From: Brumimicrobium sp040882265
GTDB taxonomy: Bacteria; Bacteroidota; Bacteroidia; Flavobacteriales_D; Crocinitomicaceae
Assembly (NCBI GenBank): GCA_040882265.1
Contig: JBBEBO010000036.1
Coordinates: forward strand, 1 to 40,936
Direction of reading: 5' to 3'
DNA length: 40,936 nt
Below, piece by piece: positions 1-6,289 of the stretch. Within the stretch, counting starts at the first letter, position 1, and each line of letters opens with the position of its first letter. The position numbers and the translations under genes are program-made. The notes beneath the pieces are model-generated. The model was given only the letters and a program-made list of their open reading frames with translations, did not search any database and had not been told where the DNA came from.

Positions 1-29
1 TTAAACGTTTACTTTAAAAAGCAAGCTGA

Positions 30-890
30 ATGTGGTTAAATAAAGTCATAATAATTTTAATGTTGGTGATTGTAGGAAATGATTCACTCCTTGCTCAACG
101 GAAAACAAAGTTAAACACAAACGGGAAAGGTACTCTTTTTGCCTATTTTGGATATAACAGGAGCGTTTATAGTGCTTCAGATGTTTATTTTACTGGAAAC
201 AATTATGACTTTAGCACTGGAAGCACAAGCTTTTCAGATGATCAGGAGGGCACTAGTTTATCAAGTTATTTTAGTAGCTCCTCTCCTCAGTTTAATCTTT
301 ATTTAGGTTATTATATTGCAAATAAGTGGGCACTTACATTTGGTATGGATCGTTTAAATTACTTTTTTAACGACAATCAAACAGTTGTAATGGATGGAAC
401 TTTTTCACCTGACGCACACAGTGATTTTTCAGGAACCTATAATAATGAAGAAGTTGATATTAATAGAAATCAACTCAATATTGCACAAAAAAATGGTCTG
501 AACTATTTCAGACTAGGAATTATGCGGACAGATCAGCACTATAAATCTAAAAAAGCAGCGTTTGCATTCAATACAAATATTGGAATAGGTCTTGGTGCCA
601 TTTTTTCCTCTTTAGATTATACTTTCGATGGGATTACCACCCAAAATATTACCTCTCTAAGTGGTTGGGGAATTTCAGCACATGTAGGTCTTCAGTTCGA
701 TTTCTTTCAACATATTTTCTTAAAAACTTCGCTTTCTGGTGGTGTGATTAATCAGAGGAATATCCAATTGACTACCAATGCTACTGCTTCAGCCAAACAT
801 ATAACTGGCTATATCTCACCAGAAGTGAGTATTGGTTTCAATATCTTTGCTAAACCAACAAATGGTTGTGGAACCTGTCCTCAGTGGTAA
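30..890 (+). CDS. Secreted outer-membrane beta-barrel-like protein
   Basis: This encodes a 286-residue protein. The first 22 residues form a signal peptide: a short Lys-containing start, a hydrophobic core (VIIILMLVIV) and a cleavage region ending LLAQ. The mature part is rich in alternating aromatic and polar stretches (for example FNLYLGYYIANKWALTFGMD) and in glycine-containing strand pairs towards the C-terminus (SPEVSIGFNIF). That pattern is typical of the small outer-membrane beta-barrel proteins of Bacteroidota. The last residues, CGTCPQW, contain two cysteines after the final strand, which is unusual for a barrel. The ATG at 30 gives the complete signal peptide, so the gene appears intact although only 29 bases precede it. 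The substrate and role cannot be deduced; a structural or porin-like role is inferred. Confidence 0.75.
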   Translation: MWLNKVIIILMLVIVGNDSLLAQRKTKLNTNGKGTLFAYFGYNRSVYSASDVYFTGNNYDFSTGSTSFSDDQEGTSLSSYFSSSSPQFNLYLGYYIANKWALTFGMDRLNYFFNDNQTVVMDGTFSPDAHSDFSGTYNNEEVDINRNQLNIAQKNGLNYFRLGIMRTDQHYKSKKAAFAFNTNIGIGLGAIFSSLDYTFDGITTQNITSLSGWGISAHVGLQFDFFQHIFLKTSLSGGVINQRNIQLTTNATASAKHITGYISPEVSIGFNIFAKPTNGCGTCPQW

Positions 891-998
891 AACATAAACT
901 ACCAATATTGACATAAAGACTCTACGATATTAAGACTAGAATAGTTAAAAGTTAATCTAACACATGTAAATTGGCTCAGTCTTTCAGCAATGCGAGTC

Positions 999-1016
999 TT
1001 AACCTGCATTATTCAT
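999..1016 (+). repeat. Solitary end of a MITE-like element
   Basis: The 18 bases TTAACCTGCATTATTCAT are identical to positions 38690-38707, inside the left inverted end of the element at 38684-38898. No matching opposite end is visible nearby, so this looks like a relic or solo terminus. Confidence 0.5.
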
Positions 1017-1100
1017 TTAAAAGATAGTAGAACACTTTTTATTATTTGTAGTTCTTGCCAGTGCTGTACTTCGATTGCACTCAACAACCATAGTTACGAC

Positions 1101-1206
1101 ATATAACGTATTGTTTAATATTGATATGTGCGGAATTTTGATTAGGTATACGCTTCGAGAATGGAATGTCTAATCAATATAACTCTAAATTGCACATTCG
1201 TTATAT
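1101..1206. repeat. Nested imperfect palindrome, weakly attC-like
   Basis: Four pairs of arms nest in order. ATATAACG (1101-1108) pairs with CGTTATAT (1199-1206). ATGTGC (1126-1131) pairs with GCACAT (1192-1197). AATT (1134-1137) pairs with AATT (1188-1191). TTGATTAG (1138-1145) pairs with CTAATCAA (1170-1177). The unpaired segments are asymmetric: 17 nt on the left arm and 10 nt on the right. AAC/GTT outer arms with asymmetric bulges recall integron attC sites, but the spacing between the outer and next arms does not fit the classical layout and no integrase gene is present. It may instead be a regulatory or REP-like hairpin. Confidence 0.45.
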
Positions 1207-1248
1207 TTTAGTATCTTACTCTTCCATTTCTAAAAACAGAACTAAACG

Positions 1249-2388
1249 ATGAGTGAACTCAAATCTAAACTTCCAGAAGTAGGAACTACAATATTTTCAG
1301 TAATGTCTAAAATGGCTACGGATCACAGTGCCATTAATTTATCTCAAGGATTTCCAAATTTTCCCATAGCAGAGTCATTGCAAAAAGAATATGAAAAAGT
1401 AATCCAAGGAAATTATCATCAATACATGCCTATGCCTGGCTACCCGCGCTTATTAGGTGAGATTGCACAAAAAACACAAGCGAATTATAAGCGAACAGTA
1501 AATGTTGACTCAGAAATTTTGATAACTGCAGGAGCAACACAAGCAATCTTTACAACTATACAAGCAATAATTCATAAAGGCGAAGAGGTTATCGTTTTAG
1601 ACCCTTCCTATGATTGCTATGCCCCAGCGGTAGAATTAGCTGGTGGAGAACCAATTCACATTAACTTAAATGCAGACTTTTCAGTCGAGTGGAATAAAGT
1701 AGAAGATGCTATTTCAAAAAATACTAAGTTGTTAATTATAAATAATCCACACAACCCTGGAGGAACGGTGTTTTCTGAAGAAGATATTTTTGCGTTAGAA
1801 CAAATTATGGATCGCCATCCTCATTTATATTTATTATCTGATGAAGTATACGAATATATTCACTTTGAAAAACCACATATTTCTATTCATACCCGCGAAA
1901 AAATTAGAGACAGAGCAGTAGTTGTTTCATCATTTGGAAAAACCTTTCATGTTACTGGATGGAAAATCGGTTATCTAATAGCACCTGAAAAAATAATGAA
2001 AGAAGTGAAGAAAATTCACCAATATGTAGTGTTTTGTGTAAATAGCACAGCTCAAGCTACTCTTGCAAACTATTTACCAACAGTTGATTTAGATGCGTTA
2101 GGAAAATTTTATCAAGAAAAAAGAGATCTTTTTAGAAGCTTAATGAAAAAAAGTAGGTTTGAGTTGCTCGATTGTCAAGGATCTTATTTCCAAGTAGCCA
2201 GATATAATGAAATCAGTGAACTTAGCGATGTAGACTTTTCAATTGAAATGACTAAAAAACATGGAGTTGCTGTTATTCCTATATCAGGTTTTAATAAAGA
2301 CAAACACGATGACCACTTAATTCGTTTTTGCTTTGCAAAAGATGAAGAAACGATTTTAAAAGCTACAGAGAAGTTATGCAAAATTTGA
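1249..2388 (+). CDS. PLP-dependent methionine/glutamine-type aminotransferase (YbdL-like)
   Basis: This is a class I/II (fold type I) aminotransferase of 379 residues, a full length for the family. The PLP-binding lysine is K231 in SSFGKTFHVTGWKIGY; the cofactor contacts NNPHNPGG (N165-G172) and SDEVYEY (D198, Y201) are intact. The substrate-side segment LSQGFPNFP (31-39) is typical of the branch holding E. coli YbdL (methionine aminotransferase) and glutamine transaminase K/kynurenine aminotransferase. These enzymes move the amino group of Met, aromatic amino acids or Gln to a 2-oxo acid. It overlaps the next gene by 13 bp; that gene looks like an omega-amidase, which hydrolyses the 2-oxoglutaramate formed from Gln. 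The pair therefore most likely serves methionine salvage or glutamine transamination. Class and chemistry are secure; the exact substrate is inferred from family and neighbour. Confidence 0.9.
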   Translation: MSELKSKLPEVGTTIFSVMSKMATDHSAINLSQGFPNFPIAESLQKEYEKVIQGNYHQYMPMPGYPRLLGEIAQKTQANYKRTVNVDSEILITAGATQAIFTTIQAIIHKGEEVIVLDPSYDCYAPAVELAGGEPIHINLNADFSVEWNKVEDAISKNTKLLIINNPHNPGGTVFSEEDIFALEQIMDRHPHLYLLSDEVYEYIHFEKPHISIHTREKIRDRAVVVSSFGKTFHVTGWKIGYLIAPEKIMKEVKKIHQYVVFCVNSTAQATLANYLPTVDLDALGKFYQEKRDLFRSLMKKSRFELLDCQGSYFQVARYNEISELSDVDFSIEMTKKHGVAVIPISGFNKDKHDDHLIRFCFAKDEETILKATEKLCKI

Positions 2389-3149
2389 ACATCACACTCA
2401 TACAAACAAAACAGTATTGGGAGGAAAAAGAAAAAAACCTTGAACATTTTGAAACCCATTTAAATAAAATAAAAGGTCCTACTGATCTTATTGTGCTTCC
2501 TGAAATGTTTCATACAAGTTTTACGATGAATGCAGAAAAACTTGGTGAAGACATGAATGGAACAGGTATAAACTGGCTTAAAGAAAAAGCTAAGTTACAC
2601 GATGCTGCTATGGTTGCATCATTAATAATCTGTGAAAACAAAAACTACTTTAATCGAATGGTTTTTGTGACTCCTGATGGTAATGTTCAGCATTATGACA
2701 AAAGAAAACTATTTGGACTCGCTAAAGAAGATGATTTCTATTCTCCTGGCAAATCTAATAAAATAGTGAAATACAAAGGGTGGAAAATTTTATTGCAAGT
2801 TTGTTATGATTTGCGTTTCCCAGAAAATTGTAGAAACAAGGTGAATAGTGGAGAATACGATTATGATGCAATAATTTACGTTGCAAATTGGCCAGAAAAA
2901 AGAAGTTTACACTGGAAATCCTTAGTTCAAGCAAGGGCAATTGAAAACCAATGCTATGTTCTCGCTGTTAACAGAGTTGGTGAAGATGGCAATAGTTTTA
3001 GTTATTCTGGAGACTCTTGTATTATTTCTCCATTAGGTGACCTAATCCAATACGCAGCATACGATGAAAAACTATTGAACGGTGAATTATCTTTGGAATT
3101 ACTTCAAACCACACGGGAAAAGCTTCCTTTTTTAAAAGACAGAAGTTAA
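2376..3149 (+). CDS. Omega-amidase-like carbon-nitrogen hydrolase (YafV/Nit2 type)
   Basis: This 257-residue protein belongs to the nitrilase superfamily. The catalytic triad is visible: E43 in LPEMFHTSF, K109 in HYDKRKLF, and the nucleophile C143 in VCYDLRFPE. The sequence resembles the branch that includes yeast Nit3, mammalian Nit2 and bacterial YafV, which hydrolyse 2-oxoglutaramate (and 2-oxosuccinamate) to the 2-oxo acid and ammonia. Its ATG lies inside the last codons of the aminotransferase gene (13-bp overlap), so the two are almost certainly co-translated. Removing 2-oxoglutaramate makes glutamine-driven transamination irreversible, which explains the pairing. There is no signal peptide, so it should be cytoplasmic. 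The family is clear; the omega-amidase specificity is an inference from context. Confidence 0.88.
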   Translation: MQNLNITLIQTKQYWEEKEKNLEHFETHLNKIKGPTDLIVLPEMFHTSFTMNAEKLGEDMNGTGINWLKEKAKLHDAAMVASLIICENKNYFNRMVFVTPDGNVQHYDKRKLFGLAKEDDFYSPGKSNKIVKYKGWKILLQVCYDLRFPENCRNKVNSGEYDYDAIIYVANWPEKRSLHWKSLVQARAIENQCYVLAVNRVGEDGNSFSYSGDSCIISPLGDLIQYAAYDEKLLNGELSLELLQTTREKLPFLKDRS

Positions 3150-3260
3150 GTACAGCTTTTGTCCTTAAAAAGACTCAACCAAGTCTATTGTGAGAAAAAC
3201 TGGATCGTTTTTTAAAAATAAAGTAATTCGTTTGTTCTTCCTATCAAATTTGAGTGTTAA

Positions 3261-3404
3261 TTTAACCTGCAAGAACGCCATGTTTGCGCAAAGCACGCCA
3301 TGAAATCACCTTTGCGACCCTTGCGCCTCCTTAGCGCCCATTACCGAATGGTCGGTACTTTGTGCGGTTAAAAACTTACTGGTAAAGTATCCGATACGCA
3401 ATTT
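3261..3404 (+). repeat. Dispersed intergenic repeat, copy 1 (upstream of icd)
   Basis: This repeat is much more GC-rich than its surroundings. Its core (3261-3373) has imperfect inverted ends, TTTAACCTGC and GCGGTTAAAA. An inverted second copy lies at 40471-40697. Bases 3363-3404 match the complement of 40471-40512 perfectly (42 bp), and 3277-3342 match the complement of the following stretch with only a few substitutions. This copy carries 20 extra bases (3343-3362) with a small palindrome, ACCGA/TCGGT. The style, with phrases such as CTTTGCGACCCTTGCG, is that of the intergenic repeats common in Bacteroidota genomes. Confidence 0.8.
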
Positions 3405-3411
3405 AATTTAT

Positions 3412-3419
3412 TATCTTCG
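3412..3419 (+). promoter_or_regulatory. Candidate -7 promoter box for icd
   Basis: TATCTTCG resembles the Bacteroidota -7 consensus TAnnTTTG, lies 55 bp before the icd start and follows the repeat at 3261-3404. No good -33 TTTG box is visible at the expected distance; instead the palindrome GTATCcGATAC (3387-3397) occupies that position. Confidence 0.35.
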
Positions 3420-3474
3420 CAAGTGATTTTGAAATACTAAACTTAGGGCGTGAGCCGAAATAAAAAATACATAC

Positions 3475-5700
3475 ATGTCAACAAAATTTTCAAACATTAT
3501 TTATACCAAAACAGATGAGGCACCTATGTTGGCTACTCATTCTTTATTGCCAATCATTCGCGCTTTTGCAGGGAAATGTGGCGTAGAAATCGAAACGCGT
3601 GATATTTCTCTAGCAGGTAGAATATTGGCACAGTTTTCTGATATTCTTTCTGACAAACAGCGTGTTTCAAACGACTTAAAAGAGCTTGGTGAATTAGTGA
3701 AAAAACCTGAGGCAAATATTATAAAACTACCAAACATAAGTGCTTCTCTGCCGCAAATAAAAGGTGCTATTAAAGAGTTACAAGAACAGGGTTATCCATT
3801 ACCAGATTACCCTGAAGAGCCTCAAAACGATTCAGAGAAGGCAATAAAGGCAAAATACGATGTTGCAAAAGGTAGTGCAGTAAACCCAGTACTTCGTGAA
3901 GGAAACTCAGATCGCCGTGCGCCACGTGCTGTTAAAGAGTTTGCAAAGCGAAATCCCCACAGAATGGGTGCTTGGAGTTCAGATTCAAAAACTCACGTTG
4001 CGTCAATGAAAGAAGGGGATTTCTTTTCAAATGAACGGTCTGTAACTTTAAAAAATGCAACAGATGTAAAGGTTGTATTGGAGTCCAATGGAGACAAAAA
4101 AATATTAAAAGAGAACATTTCATTACTGGACGGAGAAGTAATTGACGCTTCAGTAATGAATAAAAAGAAGTTGTTGAAGTTCTTAGAGGAGCAAGTAAAA
4201 GATGCTAAAGAAAAAGGTGTTTTATTTTCACTACACATGAAGGCTACAATGATGAAGGTTTCTGACCCTATCATTTTTGGTCATGCAGTTAAAGCATTCT
4301 TTAAACCATTATTTGATAAATACGGTGATGACTTTGACGAAATTGGAGTTGATGTAAGAAATGGTTTTGGAGATTTAGTAAGCAGACTAAATGAACTTTC
4401 TGGTGACAAAAAAGTTGAAATTCAAAAAGCAATAAATACTGTTCTGGATGAAGGGCCTGATTTAGCAATGGTTAATTCTGATAAAGGGATTACTAATCTT
4501 CACGTTCCAAGTGATGTAATCATCGATGCTTCTATGCCAGCAATGATTCGTACTTCTGGCCAAATGTGGAACAAAAAAGGCGAACAACAAGATACAAAAG
4601 CTGTTATTCCAGACAGTAGTTATGCTGGAATTTATCAAGCAACAATTGATTTCTGTAAAAAGCACGGAGCTTTTGATCCAACAACAATGGGAAGTGTTTC
4701 TAATGTTGGATTAATGGCTCAAAAAGCTGAAGAATATGGTTCTCACGATAAAACCTTTGAAATACCAGCAAATGGTGTAGTTCGTGTAATTGACTCAAAT
4801 GACGAAGTGTTGATGGAGCACAATGTTGAAGAAGGTGATATCTGGAGAATGTGCCAAGCAAAAGACGAACCTATTAAAGACTGGGTAAAACTTGCAGTAA
4901 ATAGAGCTAAAGCTAGTGGTGATCCTGCAATCTTTTGGCTTGATGAAAATCGTGCGCACGATGCTGAAATCATTAAAAAAGTAAACCTTTATTTAAAAGA
5001 CCACGATACAAGTGGTTTAGAAATAAAAATATTGAGTCCATTTGATGCCACGATTTACACGCTAGAACGAGTAAAACAAGGCAAAAACACTATCAGTGTG
5101 TCAGGTAACGTTTTACGTGACTATTTAACCGATTTATTCCCGATTTTGGAACTTGGAACGAGTGCAAAAATGCTTTCAATCGTTCCGCTGATGAATGGTG
5201 GTGGACTATTTGAAACTGGTGCTGGTGGTTCTGCCCCAAAGCATGTGGAGCAACTTGTTGAAGAAAATCACTTACGCTGGGATTCTTTAGGAGAGTTTTT
5301 AGCTTTAGCAGTTTCTTTAGAACATTTGGGGGACGCTTCGGGTAACGAACAGGCGAAAATTCTGGCAAGTGCTTTAGATGAAGCTACGGTAAAATTATTA
5401 ACGAACGGAAAATCTCCTTCTAGAAAAGTTGGTGAGCTTGACAATAGAGGTAGTCATTTTTACCTTGCGCTATATTGGGCAAAAGAATTAGTAGCACAAA
5501 ATGAAGATCAAGGACTAAAGACCGTTTTTGAAATTGTTGCAAATTCACTTCAAGACAACGAATCAAAAATTGTAAATGAGCTGAACGAAGTTCAAGGTAA
5601 GCCAGTAAATTTAAAAGGCTATTTCCATGCTCCTTCTGATGTTGTTTTCGATATTATGCGTCCGAGTAAAACCCTTAATGGTATAATGGAGTCGATGTAA
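3475..5700 (+). CDS. icd: Monomeric NADP-dependent isocitrate dehydrogenase
   Basis: This 741-residue cytoplasmic enzyme is the monomeric (IDH-II) type, which is normally about 740 residues and unrelated in length to the dimeric IDH of about 420 residues. It oxidises isocitrate to 2-oxoglutarate in the TCA cycle and supplies NADPH. The N-terminus (FSNIIYTKTDEAPMLATHS), the SDRRAPRAVKEFAKRNPHRM region near residues 145-165, and the Gly-rich MNGGGLFETGAGGSAPKHVEQ stretch near residues 575-595 are hallmark segments. It starts at an ATG after a long leader that contains a repeat and a possible -7 box, and it ends just before a strong terminator, so it is transcribed alone. No truncation or missing residue was noticed. 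Confidence 0.96.
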   Translation: MSTKFSNIIYTKTDEAPMLATHSLLPIIRAFAGKCGVEIETRDISLAGRILAQFSDILSDKQRVSNDLKELGELVKKPEANIIKLPNISASLPQIKGAIKELQEQGYPLPDYPEEPQNDSEKAIKAKYDVAKGSAVNPVLREGNSDRRAPRAVKEFAKRNPHRMGAWSSDSKTHVASMKEGDFFSNERSVTLKNATDVKVVLESNGDKKILKENISLLDGEVIDASVMNKKKLLKFLEEQVKDAKEKGVLFSLHMKATMMKVSDPIIFGHAVKAFFKPLFDKYGDDFDEIGVDVRNGFGDLVSRLNELSGDKKVEIQKAINTVLDEGPDLAMVNSDKGITNLHVPSDVIIDASMPAMIRTSGQMWNKKGEQQDTKAVIPDSSYAGIYQATIDFCKKHGAFDPTTMGSVSNVGLMAQKAEEYGSHDKTFEIPANGVVRVIDSNDEVLMEHNVEEGDIWRMCQAKDEPIKDWVKLAVNRAKASGDPAIFWLDENRAHDAEIIKKVNLYLKDHDTSGLEIKILSPFDATIYTLERVKQGKNTISVSGNVLRDYLTDLFPILELGTSAKMLSIVPLMNGGGLFETGAGGSAPKHVEQLVEENHLRWDSLGEFLALAVSLEHLGDASGNEQAKILASALDEATVKLLTNGKSPSRKVGELDNRGSHFYLALYWAKELVAQNEDQGLKTVFEIVANSLQDNESKIVNELNEVQGKPVNLKGYFHAPSDVVFDIMRPSKTLNGIMESM

Positions 5701-5726
5701 TTAACACCGTATTAATTTAAAAATAC

Positions 5727-5768
5727 AAGACCCTTTTGCATAAAAGCGAATAGGGTCTTTTTGTTTTT
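5727..5768 (+). terminator. Rho-independent terminator of icd
   Basis: AAGACCCT (5727-5734) pairs with AGGGTCTT (5752-5759) across a 17-nt loop and is followed by a T-rich run. It lies 26 bp after the icd stop codon. Confidence 0.85.
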
Positions 5769-5847
5769 AAAGAACTGTTATGCAGACTATTACGCTAAGT
5801 AATAATTGCTTTCTCTTGTGCTTTATAACAATTTATCAAATATTTGT

Positions 5848-5855
5848 TATTTTTG
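5848..5855 (+). promoter_or_regulatory. Candidate -7 promoter box (5909 gene)
   Basis: TATTTTTG matches the Bacteroidota TAnnTTTG box exactly and lies 53 bp upstream of the next ATG, just after the icd terminator. A -33 TTTG at standard spacing is not clear. Confidence 0.4.
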
Positions 5856-5908
5856 TATACAACTTATAGTGCGCTTTTAGCGTTAAATACTAAAACAAAT
5901 ACTTCGAT

Positions 5909-6271
5909 ATGGTTAAAATTACTACAATAATTGCAGTTATATTTTTTACTACGTCTGTCTTTTCTCAATCAAATCATGATCAGAGATTGTTGGAAAAGTA
6001 TTCAGAAAAAGAATTAACTGAACTTCAAACAAATGACCCTTCAGAATATAAAGTTTTGAATAACGCCCTAGAAAAAGGAGTTTTCATAGGAGAAATACCA
6101 ACACAAAAAGGGAAAGATGTCCAATTTAATGGTGAACTTGATATAGTTCCTTCTAAAGATCATACATTTATATCATTAGGTATCGACCTCAAAGAAAACG
6201 AATATCAATATTTCAAAATTAAAGGCACGAATCAAATGGTTGGTGTTTTACCCAAAAGTTTACTTAAATAA
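5909..6271 (+). CDS. Small secreted protein of unknown function
   Basis: This encodes a 120-residue protein with a clear signal peptide of about 20 residues (hydrophobic TTIIAVIFFTTSVF, cleavage after SQ). The mature domain of about 100 residues begins with a charged helix (LLEKYSEKELTELQ) and then predicted strands. No catalytic motif, lipobox or transmembrane segment is visible. It ends 18 bp before a large T9SS-secreted protein and probably forms an operon with it. Small exported proteins of this appearance are often found beside genes with the gliding-motility-associated C-terminal domain, so an accessory or partner role is possible, but that is only context. The family is not recognised. 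Confidence 0.7.
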   Translation: MVKITTIIAVIFFTTSVFSQSNHDQRLLEKYSEKELTELQTNDPSEYKVLNNALEKGVFIGEIPTQKGKDVQFNGELDIVPSKDHTFISLGIDLKENEYQYFKIKGTNQMVGVLPKSLLK

Positions 6272-6289
6272 GAAGTTATATAATACGTT

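Larger units (their letters stand above)
891..1248. other. 358-bp intergenic region with repeat end and palindrome
   Basis: No credible gene was found here. The region holds an isolated 18-bp copy of the end of the MITE-like element seen at 38684-38898 (positions 999-1016), a short AGTGC/GCACT inverted repeat near 1061-1080, and a long nested palindrome at 1101-1206. The promoter of the downstream aminotransferase must also lie here, but no convincing -7 box could be picked out. Confidence 0.7.

Noticed and set aside
1101..1206. Definite integron attC site
   Set aside because: The stems nest well, but core spacing is wrong and no integrase is in the window, so it is only listed as a weak resemblance.
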